Below, piece after piece: positions 1 to 9,649 of a stretch of DNA of 64,000 nt (position 1 is the first letter of the stretch; each line of letters opens with the position of its first letter). A model generated the notes under the pieces. The model did not search any database. It was given only the letters and a program-made list of their open reading frames with translations, and was not told the origin of the DNA. The translations under genes and the position numbers were made by a program. Source of the stretch: Larix kaempferi (Eukaryota > Streptophyta > Pinopsida > Pinales > Pinaceae); assembly GCA_027924585.1 (NCBI GenBank), contig BSBM01003512.1:62001-126000 (forward strand), read 5' to 3'.

Positions 1-1021
1 ACTTCTATGAGGGATACATATCTTCTATAAGTTCATAACCCGTGATGCTTTCTTTCAATTTTGAAGGCATAGATTATGATGTTGTATGCAACTTATTTTA
101 AGGTATAGATTTTCATTGTGCCATTTGTAGCTGGCATGTACCATTTTCAGACGTTATAGCCAATTTGCCATGATTTTGATTGTTCTCACAAATTATCATA
201 TCGTGTTTGTTTGATTTATTTGGGACAAAAGGCCATGCCAAGAAACAAATTTATGTTTTTTTCAGTAGTCAGCAAACACCTGATCAAAGCTTTTGCTTGG
301 TTGAGTTCCTTATTGCCATTCTAATTTGGTGCTAAGTAAAGTTCTCTCTTTCAATTCTACAACCTGCCACGATCCAAAAGAAGTTCACAGAATGTATGCT
401 CTCCTGGACAACCAGTTCCATCATATATCTGGAAACTTCAGTCAATGAAACCAGTCCATACAGCAACCAACTTCAAGTCAGAAGCAAAAATGACAGGTGT
501 CTTAAGTGGACTGATTTCCACTGCGGCCTTGATTGTCTCTCAACAATATTCTAGCATCCTCCCAACAAATTGTAAGGTAGTTCAACCTCTTCCCCACAAC
601 CTAGGTAAAAAATACAATGTTTTTGGTGATGTCATAGTTGAAAATGAGTCTATACTATGACCATTTAATACTTTGGAGTTAAGATTGTTCTATTTACTCG
701 AAGAAACCTCCATAAATTCATTATCCATACATTCTGTTGTTACCAAATGATTATATCGGACTGGCAGTTGACTACAAAATAATTGGAAGCATGCCTGCAT
801 GCATAGTATAAGGTGGCAAATACTATCCTGAACTTTTAACATGTATACTTAGTTTCAGTGCTAGGACAACTATCCAACTAAGAAAAGAATGTGTTTTGTG
901 AGAAAGCATTCATCTTTTTTGCGTATTTTCTTTAGTCATTGTATTTATTATTTTAGTCTATTGTTCAATTGCTAAAGTTGATAACATGTTTCTGATTTTA
1001 TAATTAATTGTTTGGTTGCAG
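1..1021. other. AT-rich sequence upstream of STT3A-like exons; no supported gene
   Basis: I see no recognisable coding segment. A 71-codon open frame at 445-660 starts at a Met but matches no family I know, and no preceding STT3 exon could be found. The last ~20 bases (pyrimidine-rich, ending in AG at 1020-1021) look like the 3' end of an intron feeding the exon at 1022. Confidence 0.5.
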
Positions 1022-1649
1022 GTGCCTTCATATATATCACGATCTGTGGCTGGAAGTTATGATAATGAGGCTGTAGCTATATTTGCTTTGATCATTACAT
1101 TCTATCTATATATCAAGGTTCATCCATGTGCAAACCTTATTTAGTTTAAATTATAGAAGAAATCTGAAAATGATGATATAAGTATTTTGTAAATCTTAGT
1201 ACCTAAGTCATGTCCATTCATGAAGATTTGCACATATTGTCTTATAATATGTAGTTACACTGCTGAGGAAATTGACTAGAGTTTGCAATGAAACTAATCT
1301 TATTATGGCCTGAAAATAATTTTAATATGCTGGAGATTTGTGTTTTGTTAAGGTGATCATTATTTTGAACTTTTGCAGACATTGAACACTGGATCTCTCT
1401 TTTATGCTACTTTAAATGCCTTGGCTTACTTTTATATGGTAAGTAGGTCATAGGAATAACAACTGATATCCATGCATGATGCAATTATTGCTATTGATAT
1501 TATAAAGATAATTTTAATACAGGTTCTTCTTTGTAGGTCTGTTCCTGGGGAGGTTACACTTCATATTAAATCTTATTCCAATGCATGTTCTTCTATGTGT
1601 TGTGACTAGCCGGTACTCATCTCGCCTTTACATTGCTTATTCGCCTCTG
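1022..1649 (+). pseudogene. STT3A: STT3A-like oligosaccharyltransferase fragment, three exons, frameshifted
   Basis: STT3 is the catalytic, multi-membrane-spanning subunit of the ER oligosaccharyltransferase, which moves the lipid-linked glycan to Asn of nascent proteins. Three exons are visible: 1022-1117 (32 codons, contains [18 protein letters not shown]), 1379-1438 (20 codons, [20 protein letters not shown]) and 1537-1649 (CSWGGYT, then [20 protein letters not shown]). Each is bordered by AG before and GT after (GTAAGT after exons 2 and 3). The words SVAGSYDNE and SWGGY are STT3 signatures, and the TLNTGS version is the plant STT3A type as I remember it. Exon 3 is 113 nt where 114 is expected: one T is missing just after GGTTACACT, which throws the frame into a TAA. 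I found no exons before or after these in their expected places, so this is a broken partial copy, not a working gene. Family identification is firm; pseudogene status is inferred from the deletion and the missing exons. Confidence 0.88.
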
Positions 1650-3772
1650 GTAAGTGCAAATGCAGAAATGGTGATAGTTACAGTAGCTCGACTTGGCATC
1701 CATGTATGGTCTCATATGCTGGTCAGATGTTCTTTGCAATTTTTGTATACTGAACAAGTTGTTTGGCTAACAGACCCTGCATATTTATTCATGTTAGGAT
1801 TGTAGCTCAAATTTACCCAGTTTCATGCAAATGTAAACTAGTTTTGCAACACATTGATAGGGAAACATAAACCCAAAAAAATAGAGAAAAGGTAGATCAT
1901 AGAAGATATCTGAAGGAATTATAACTTGGGGAATTAGTAGTATAGAAATCAGAACTAGTTGCTCCCATTGCAATTCAAATGGGTTAGATGGAGACATTAT
2001 AAGTGCACTTTGTAGGGAGATATAACAAAAAAGAATTTATGTAACACTTTCCAGTGGTCAAAGTGGACTATAAGAACATGGAATATATATAGCGAAGTGA
2101 CAGCAGGCTTGCACTGTATAACTTATTGAAACATTAAATTCTCTGGTCCAATCCGGTGAAAAAAATGTCCCCTTCCTGCTGTGTGAATTTTTTTTCTAAT
2201 GCAGATGTACTAGAATTGAAGCTTGATACATACCTTTTGCATCACCTAGACTTTAAGGGTAAATACTGAATTTGGAGTCTGCAGAATTATTTTGATATAT
2301 GCGCACAATAATTTTGCTTTAGCCATGATATGGACCGAGGGTGGTGTTCAAGACCATAATTGTGTTTGTATTAATGATCACCCTCAAGTGCATACTGTTA
2401 ACAAATGATGCCCAGTAGTTGAGCTGCCTCAAGAGTCACTCCAGAGTGGAGGAAAGATTGACATTATGGAATTAGGCTAGAAATTTAAGGCATTACGTTG
2501 AAGACATCTATCCTCCATTTGTTTGGTTTCGGGAGACCTCTGTCTGAAAATTATGCACTTATGAACTCTGTGGGAAAGTAGTATTTCTATGAGAAGATGA
2601 TCCAGCACTGTGCCATAGACCATCCAAATATATTTTTCCTTTTGATCCAGAGATGATAGAAACAAAGCATCTCTTGATTATATCTCATAGTGTGGATATA
2701 TGTCTATATGAGCAGGATATATGCAGATTCCAAAGGATGAATGTAAGTAATGCCCAGAGATTTATCTAGTTGAAGGAAGAAAAGTTGAAAAAATAATGAA
2801 GTGATTCTTGGTCTCCCATACAATATAGCAGCAGAATTATCATTAGAGCCTGGGCTAGTATTATTAACCTTGACATATCAAATAATTGATTTTACTCTTT
2901 TTTCTCATCAATCGTGTGAATCCACAAGCAGGTTTTTAAAATCTTCATTTGGTGAAGTCTAAAAGAAGCAAGGCTTCTCAGAGTCATCCCACTGTATTGC
3001 GCTTCTGAATGAAGTGAATTCAGGGCTACATTCCTCATAGTAGCAGAGGGATCAGCTTTAGACATATTCAGAACAGGGCGCCCACCACCCGACAGATCCA
3101 TTCCTCATAGTAGCAGAGGGATCAGTGTATTTTGGTATCTCAGGAAACAATGCAAAGAATTTGAATGTAGCATTTCACTCTTCCTTTTCTGAACATGCAT
3201 AAACTTTCCACTGTAACCTTCATGTAGCATCTGGAATTTTTGAAGGCACTATTCAAATTTCAAGTTGGTTATGTGTATTGAATTAAAATGTATATGAAAA
3301 AGTTGGAAATTTCTTATATTTTAATTTTATATTCAGGGTTTTAGACTGAAAGCAATACCAAGGTATCCATTATATTCAATTATGCTAGACTGAGAATAAT
3401 ATTAAGTTCCTAGGTGTTTTGCAGCATTCTTTAATTCAATATTAACTAATATTAACCTTGTCTCTTCATCTTTGCAGTGTTGAATTTCAAAGGATGGAAA
3501 ATCTCGAGTCTCAAATAATAGATTCAGAGTATCATTCTCATATATCACTGAAAAGTATCATTCTCTGAAGTATTTTTCAGGCAGTGAAAGAAATTAATCT
3601 TTTTCAGCAAACATTTGTAGGTCAGCAGTATGCTTTCTTGAGATTGTGAATGCATTGCTCAAGTAGGAATGTTAGAGTGCTTAATGTCTAACTTGGGTTG
3701 TGCAAAGTGTACAAATACTCACTATTCAAAGGCAATTTAATTTCACTTTTACAAGTTTGTTGGTTTTGCTAG
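1650..3772. other. Unassigned AT-rich DNA between two gene fragments
   Basis: No coding region is supported. The next STT3A exon, expected after 1650, was not found. A short direct repeat (ATTCCTCATAGTAGCAGAGG) occurs at about 3030 and 3101. Open frames here (for example 2892-3101 minus) are short and unrecognised. Confidence 0.4.
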
Positions 3773-3909
3773 TTCTGTGAAAATGGTAAATCAACTTCTT
3801 GCTGGGGTTCACATTGCATCTGCTGCTGAAGCAATGGCATTGGAGCTCGTTTGGGTCTGAACACACAGAATTTATTTGATATTATTTCCAATGCTGGTGG
3901 AAATTCTTG
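3773..3909 (+). pseudogene. Exon fragment of a plant ketose-bisphosphate aldolase class-II / hydroxyacid dehydrogenase fusion protein
   Basis: The segment lies between TTTTGCTAG (3' splice-like) and GTATGT (5' splice-like). Its translation carries VNQLLAGVHIASAAEAMA and then, after a frame change, RLGLNT and LFDIISNAGGNSW. This is the helical substrate-binding region of beta-hydroxyacid dehydrogenases (6PGDH-like). The version with LLAGVHIASAAEAMA is the one I know from the large plant protein that fuses two dehydrogenase units to a class-II aldolase (Arabidopsis At1g18270 type). The exon is 137 nt where 138 fits the frame: one T is missing between ATGGCATT and GGAGCTCG, and the unrepaired frame stops at a TGA. 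The rest of the gene is not in sight. It therefore looks like a dead fragment; family call is fairly firm, exact orthologue less so. Confidence 0.75.
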
Positions 3910-4200
3910 GTATGTGTTAAAACATGTTGCCAACTGAAGTTGAATATGTGTTATCCCTATTTCTTTTGAGAATTTTCATTTCTATAAGTGCAGCTATTTG
4001 TTTGTCTTAAAAGTTTTGCTCATCCATACTTCCCCTTTCATAATTATTCTAAACTCAAGTGCCAAAGTCCACTTATTTGGCATGAAACCTACAATTATGA
4101 CACTTATTACAACCATATTTTCGAGTTGAGGCTTATATGACACTTAATACATCAAAATTTGTTTGAATATCATCATTGTTAAGCAATAACAACTTCTTAA

Positions 4201-4274
4201 AGGGTGCTAGCTCAATGGTAGAGCACCTACCTAATTATAGGCAGGAGATCGGTGGTTCGATTCCTCCGTACCCT
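4201..4274 (+). tRNA. tRNA-like sequence, probably a pseudo-tRNA or the head of a SINE
   Basis: A 74-nt stretch has most of a cloverleaf. The ends pair over seven bases (AGGGTGC with GTACCCT, one G-T). The D-arm GCTC...GAGC encloses AATGGTA. The T-arm has GGTTCGATTCC, close to the B box. Defects: the T stem has a T-T mismatch, and the anticodon arm is 20 nt instead of 17, folding as a 7-bp stem with a 6-nt loop and one A-C mismatch, so no anticodon can be assigned. It is probably not functional. It sits directly against the MITE that starts near 4281. Confidence 0.4.
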
Positions 4275-4280
4275 ATCATA

Positions 4281-4652
4281 AATTAGTGACTACGAAAACG
4301 ACTAAATTCGCATATATACGACTATTAGTGGCTAATTTCCAGTATCTTATAGCACGACTAACGTTTAGTCGTATTTAGCTTAGTCATTAATATGTTATCA
4401 TCTACTGGTTTATTTAGTCGTATATTTGGTCATTAATTGTGGCAATCAATGACTAAATCAATGACTAAATCAGTGACTATCACTGACTAAATCAGTGACT
4501 ATCAATGACTAAATCAATGACTAATAAGTCAACCAATTAATGACTAGTGAAATATGACTAGCTATAAGATAGTGGAAATTAGCTACTATTAGTCGCCGAC
4601 TCAAAAATAGTCTTTTATAGCCGAATTTTAGTCATTTTTTTAGTCAGTAATT
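4281..4652. mobile_element. MITE-like element with long imperfect terminal inverted repeats built on GACTA motifs
   Basis: The first ~70 bases (from AATTAGTGACTACGAAAACG to CTAATTTCC...CTTATAG) reappear as an imperfect reverse complement at the right end (CTATAAGATAGTGGAAATTA to TAGTCAGTAATT). The core is a run of GACTAAATCA / GACTATCA words repeated about eight times. It has no coding capacity. Just outside the right end is TGTACTAGTG (4661-4670); its reverse complement begins CACTAGTACA, the type of terminus found in CACTA transposons, so the true element may reach 4670. The matching left terminus is degraded. No clear target duplication was found. Confidence 0.6.
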
Positions 4653-4670
4653 CCTCATTTTGTACTAGTG

Positions 4671-5030
4671 ATTCCTAGAGTAAAAAGAATTAATTGTCCT
4701 AGACAAGTAGATGAGCAAGCAAAAAATAGCTTAGTTGAGTTGAATCATGTGTCATATTTTATTCTTCCATCAATTTTGAACTTGCCTTATCTCTATGATC
4801 CTATCAGTATATTGATGGATGAAGTTTGCAAAATTAATTCTCAACCCTTGCATGATTTCATTTCCCATTATCTATATCTTTCTTTGAATATGAAACAACA
4901 AATTAGAATGGAATCACTTATCATTCAAGTTACTTCTAAACCATCTCTGACTTGTTGTATTATTAACTGTAAAGAAAGATCAATTGATCTGTTAAGCAAG
5001 TGGTTACACTGGATTTATGATTTTACTTAG
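4671..5030 (+). other. Unrecognised 120-codon open frame
   Basis: An open frame from 4668 to 5030 runs for 120 codons directly after the MITE. The product would be rich in Leu, Ile and Ser, with no motif or membrane pattern I recognise. It lies immediately upstream of a retrotransposon 3' remnant, so it could be decayed element DNA. I do not claim it as a gene. Confidence 0.2.
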
Positions 5031-5492
5031 TACTTCTTGCTTGCCTGGTAGATTAGAGTAGGTAGATTCTGAATAAGCTCGCTTGAGAAGTAGTTTAGTC
5101 TTTTTATCCATTGAGTCTGGCACCTTTGTCTTTGTCTAAGCTCGCCTTTGAAGCTCGTAGTGTAGTCCTGAGTGCTTGTAATTTTCTTTTCCTGCACAAT
5201 AAAATAAAACTTTTTCAAAGATATGTTAGTAGATTAGTTTTTACTTTCTGCATTTCAATTTCAGTATTGTTTTTATTTTGAGATCTATGTATATACATGC
5301 ATTGTTCTGACGACCGGTCTGTGTGTTTGGTATAGCTCTGGACATTTTGCAGATAGCAGGTGTTATTTTGGGTAGCTGTTGCAGAGCTAGAGTGTTGGAT
5401 CGAGGATACGAGTAGCAGAGTGATGGTGACCAGAGATTCTGAGGTTCTCAAGTGCTCTTTTCAGCAGAGCACTTGTCTGAGCTGGAGCCAGA
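5031..5492 (+). mobile_element. 3' internal remnant of a Tat-like LTR retrotransposon
   Basis: This stretch resembles the DNA between the integrase stop and the 3' LTR of the better preserved element (30614-31146). Shared landmarks in the same order are an AATAAAA-type tract, TTCATTTCAGCATTG/TTCAATTTCAGTATTG, CTGACGACCGGTCTG (CTGACGAGCGGTCTG there), GACCAGAGATTCTG and AGAGCACTTGTC. It ends exactly where the LTR start TGTTATCACA begins. No pol is left upstream. Confidence 0.6.
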
Positions 5493-7088
5493 TGTTATCA
5501 CATTTATAGTAGTTGGGGTACCATATGTTTTATTCCAGATTCCAGTATATTTTTCAGCCAGTTCCCTTACATTGAGATGCTGAGACGAGCATCTATGATC
5601 GGATCACTATTATGAGTATGGACAGTATTATATTCCTATGCCATGACTGATTCTCAGGAAACTCATATTTGATGACTGATGTAGGCATTTAACCATTTAT
5701 AGGGCAGTTGGTATTGCCCAGAGTTGCAGCAGCAGGTTCTCAGAGGACAGATGATGGTTCAGATTTATTATGCACAGGTATATGACCCGACAGGTATTAT
5801 CTTGTGTTATGGTTATTTTGATTTTATACTCATTCTTGTGGCATGTCTTAGCATTTAGTATCATGATCTGGCGATCATATAGATATTTGGACCTTGGTTA
5901 TATTATTTATATATATATATATATCTTTCCCTGCTCAGACTTAGAAGTTCTTGACTTATACTCATCGGTTTTACCCTCCTTAGGGAGAATAGAGGTGATC
6001 ATTCCCACCATCCTTTGGCCTGCTAGTGTTGGTCTCATTATTCACTTTCTCCACCCATCCATTACCTTCCTGTTGTTGTTATTACCCTGACTTACTACTT
6101 GACTAGTCGCATGGAGGACCTTCCCCCGCTTTAGCCTCTGTGTTGGATGAGCTTCCCTTGTTGTATTGTGTCTCGGCTCTGAGTTGCCTAGGTTTTGTTG
6201 GCTACACCTGAAATAGATAGTGCTACCATCAGTACAGTGTATATGGAAATGAAATGTATATCTTATGTAAAAGCCCGTTCTAGAATGTGTTTCTTAACAC
6301 ACGTGAATGCAAGGCAAGCCTAATGAAATTGGCTTTGAATGTAAATGTGAAATGTAAATCCAAGAATGTGTTTCTTGACACACACGGATCAGAAAGCCTT
6401 AATAAATGTAAATCCAAGAATGTGTTTTTGAACACACACTGATCAAGGCTATGGAAATTGAAAGGCCCAAAAAGCAATAGTTCAAATAATGTTATATCTA
6501 AATGATTGCTGGCCTCCCTTGTATTGATTTATCCCTCACTAGCTTGCGAATTATCATGTGAGAAGGAGTAAGGGACAGCTCGAGTTATGTCCCCTAGAGC
6601 CTTGAGTTACGGTTTTTCGGGCACCTAGTCATGGCGGCTCTAGAAAAGATCCTCAGGGAGCTGTATCAGCTTAGATGTGAGTTGTAGGCATTTGTCAAGG
6701 CTGAATAAGCACTTCTGAAACAACTTACCCATTTGTGAGACACTGCCATCCCCTGTGTTACTGCTTATCCAGCATATGCTAGAGTGTGTATCCCCTTTCC
6801 ATTTCAAAATTGTCACAGTGTCAAGTCAGTGGTCACACTTTATCCTAGCCTTATAAGTTTTAGCCTTCACCCATCACTAGCAAACTGGTCACAACTATGA
6901 AGTGAGTATGGTCTTGAAAGTCTAGTCTGAGTCATAATAAATATTGAAAACACTTTATATTTGGTTTTAGATCGCCAGAGAATTGATTACTCTATGTTAT
7001 AATTGTTACTTGAATGATTTGTAGAACATCTCTTAACCTCTAACACTTGCAACAACTTGATTTTAGCCTAGGTCATTTTATGGGTCAT

Positions 7089-7124
7089 GTTGACTTGGTC
7101 AAACCTAGTTTGACCAAAGTCAAC
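7089..7124. promoter_or_regulatory. Near-perfect palindrome with four TTGAC cores in LTR U3
   Basis: About 36 bp read almost the same on both strands: GTTGACTTGGTCAAAC is followed by its inverted counterpart ending AAAGTCAAC. It holds two TTGAC cores on each strand. TTGAC(C/T) is the W-box bound by plant WRKY factors. Related versions occur at the equivalent place in the other LTRs (24653-24676 reversed, 26571-26605, 32816-32853). Binding is inferred only. Confidence 0.45.
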
Positions 7125-8128
7125 CATAAGACATGAGGTGGATAGACCTTGTTTGATGCAGATGGATGATATATGGTCTATTGCAGGTCACCAGATGGTT
7201 CCATGCATTGGTTACAGGTTTATGATGATGATTTGTGATTTTCAGCATATTTGATCATTTACAGATTATTATTATTTTATCTGTCTGGATATATTGGAGA
7301 TTTTATATGATCATGCAGAGATCCATAGGGTGTATGAGTACGCACCTCTAGTGGATTTGGGCTCTCTGAGTCCAATGAGACAATTGGTTTTTCAGTTCCG
7401 GGCAGTTATAGTGAGTATTTTCCTCAGTTTATCATTCTGGTGCATATTTGCCATGTTAAATGGCCTGTCGGAGTAGAGTGATGATGTTATTGGTTTTCCT
7501 ATGGCGCTACAGAGGGTACATGCAGTGTAGCCACTTGAATTTACTAAATTGCTTTGTTCCCAGACACATTGGTGCAATCAGATTTGGCCCCAGGTGACCA
7601 GGCAGAGAGTTACAGTCATTTTGATTATTTACAGAGGATAAAAAATGGTTAAATTGGCTACTGAAGAATTTGATTTGGGCTACTGAGGCAAGGAAATGGC
7701 ACGGGATGAATTTTGATGATGAGTGTGATGTCTTCCACCCATTCCACAGCAGTTTCAGCATTCAGTGGGGCCCACACCCATCTCTCCGGCACATTTTATG
7801 ATTTTCTGGAGCCTTTGGAGGCTCATGACTTTCCCAGAGGAGCACGATTTGGTGCTTGTGTTGGTCATTTGATGTTATTGTGCCCTGGGGACACACTAGG
7901 GGTGTTAGATATTACCCGCTAGACCCACCATGTGCTTTTTTTCATGTTTATTTTATCATATTGAGTGGGACCCCTCTCCTAGGGCAATTTTGTCCATGTA
8001 TGTTATATTTTTAGTTGATCCATGTCCTTTATTGTTGAGCTCATCTCAACCATAGATTAGAACATTTTGATCTTTTAATCTTAGCCATCCATTCAAAAGG
8101 TGGTTAGGGTTTTGGTATCTCTCCATCC

Positions 8129-8138
8129 TATTTAAAGG
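8129..8138 (+). promoter_or_regulatory. LTR TATA box
   Basis: TATTTAAAGG lies in a CCATCC context and is followed ~30 bases on by a pyrimidine-rich stretch, as expected for the LTR core promoter. The inverted LTR at 21668-26128 has the matching CTATTTAAGG on the minus strand (23583-23593). Confidence 0.4.
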
Positions 8139-8609
8139 AAAGAGCTTCTCATTGTAAAGGGACTTTTGGCTCTAGATTTCTGGAATAAAATATTTTCTCG
8201 CAGATACTTGTCTCTTGGTTTTGGATGTCAATGGTGTTGATTGAAACTGCTTTTCCTCTGCACTGAGGGTTGGTGATTATTTTGCATATCTATTTCTCTA
8301 TGCTTTTATCTACAGGTGAGGAGGCCGAATTGGTGAGGAAGGCGCATTGGCTAGGGAGACCTTCCCTGCAAGTTTCTCTTCTCTTCGTCGGTTACAAGGA
8401 GTATTATTGTCTATGTACCTCTTAATCTTTGTGATTTTACACGTCATTTGTATTTCTTCCATGCTTGTTTGAACTGATTGATTTTCTTTGTCCTTGGTTC
8501 ATTAGGTAGAGGAGGGCGCACATGTGGAGCTAGGCAATTCGTGGATGCAAGATAACTCAACAATTTCTCATTTGATCTTTGTGGGAGCAATCCTCAACAC
8601 CTTGGCAAA

Positions 8610-8993
8610 CATCTCCATCATTCAGGTACGCTTGTGAGGTAAGATTCTATTTCTCAAAATTACCCATCTGTCATTTACATTAAAAATCCTAGGTAAAATC
8701 CTTCGAAAAATTCTATAGCTCAAAAGGCTTGGTTAACAGCATAACCATTTCTGGGTTTTTGGCATCTTGTGATTATTGAAGTGGGTTCTTCAAAACGCCA
8801 TCATCTCCATCATTCAGGTACGCTTGTGAGGTAAGATTCTATTTCTCAAAACTACCCATCTGTCATTTACATTAAAAATCCTAGGTAAAATCCTCCGAAA
8901 AATTCTACAGCTCAAAAGGCTTGGTTAACAACATAACCATTTCTGGGTTTTTGGCATCTTGTGATTATTGAAGTGGGTTCTTCAAAACATCAT
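8610..8993. repeat. 192-bp tandem direct duplication
   Basis: The copy starting CATCTCCATCATTCAGGTAC at 8610 is repeated at 8802 with only a few substitutions, and both run to GAAGTGGGTTCTTCAAAAC. Two copies lie directly head to tail, so this is a local duplication, probably recent compared with the surrounding LTR. Confidence 0.85.
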
Positions 8994-8999
8994 CATTGG

Positions 9000-9640
9000 A
9001 GGACTCCATAGGCCCAACCCCCAAGGCACTGGCCTCCTCAAACCCTCACGACCAGGGAAAATTATAGGGGCGAAATTTAGCCCATGGGCGAAACTAAGGA
9101 GGTTTAGAAAAAAAGGTGGGCGAATTTTTAATATAGAAAAAGTATTTTAAAATTTAATAAATTAGTCCAATATTTATTAAAGAAATAATAAATGAAGAGC
9201 AAATCGCCCTTTCAGATAAAAGCTGAAATCTCGACTTCGCCCTTCGATTTATAGTAAAAATCGTGCTAAATATTTCCTTCGCCCTAGAATTTCAATAATG
9301 GAGGATGCCCAGGGTTGATTCGCCCCTCAAATTTCATTATTGTAGGATGCCCAGGGTTGATTCACCCCCCAAATTTCATTATTGTAGGATGCCCAAGGTT
9401 GAATCGCCCTCGATTTTTATTAATGGAAGATTCCCTGGGTTGAATCACCCTCGATTTTCATTAATGGAGGATGCCCAAGGTTGAATCGCCCCTTGATTTT
9501 CATTAATGGAGTTTTTGGGAAGGAGGGGAGCGATTTTGTCTCTATAAAATTTCCAGTAGAGGGTGTTCATTCGTTGGTTTGCACTGACCATATACCACTC
9601 TGTTATGATGTGGCTCTTCCCACTGTGTATTGAATTCATT
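9000..9640 (+). mobile_element. LTR fragment (U3 end) of a related retrotransposon
   Basis: GCCCATGGGCG-type words, the CGCCC minisatellite and a TATA box (TCTATAAAAT at 9541) occur in the same order as in the U3 ends of the LTRs at 27.1-27.4 kb and 33.3-33.9 kb. No clean termini or target duplication were seen, so the limits are approximate. Confidence 0.4.
9279..9515. repeat. Minisatellite, 41-42 bp unit, about 5.5 copies
   Basis: Each unit starts TCGCCC(C)TC, continues with an ATTTTCATTAATGGAGGATG-like stretch and ends CCCAGGGTTGAA/T. Five and a half imperfect copies follow each other. A sister minisatellite with the same CGCCC...TTAATGGAGG core is at 33573-33860. Confidence 0.85.
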
Positions 9641-9649
9641 ATTTAATAA

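Larger units (their letters stand above)
5493..9000 (+). mobile_element. Long LTR (3' truncated) of a Tat-like retrotransposon
   Basis: It starts with TGTTATCACA, the same terminus as the other LTRs here. Internal landmarks shared with the LTRs at 20460 and 31147 include the GCGGCTCTAGAAAAGA word near 6633, TGTGTTT/AACACA hairpins (6280-6450), a TTGAC palindrome (7089-7124), a TATA-like TATTTAAAGG at about 8129, and a U5-like start around 8520-8700. It never reaches the TGTGATAACA 3' terminus; similarity fades near 8700 and a 192-bp duplication and foreign LTR DNA follow. No coding function. Confidence 0.6.

Noticed and set aside
445-660. 71-codon frame as an upstream STT3A exon (it contains GLISTAALIV)
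   Set aside because: The slight likeness to the STT3 membrane segment before VPSYIS is too short, and no splice donor fits.
1022-3909. A Helitron carrying both gene fragments
   Set aside because: No TC start, CTRR end or terminal hairpin could be located, so capture by a Helitron stays an idea only.
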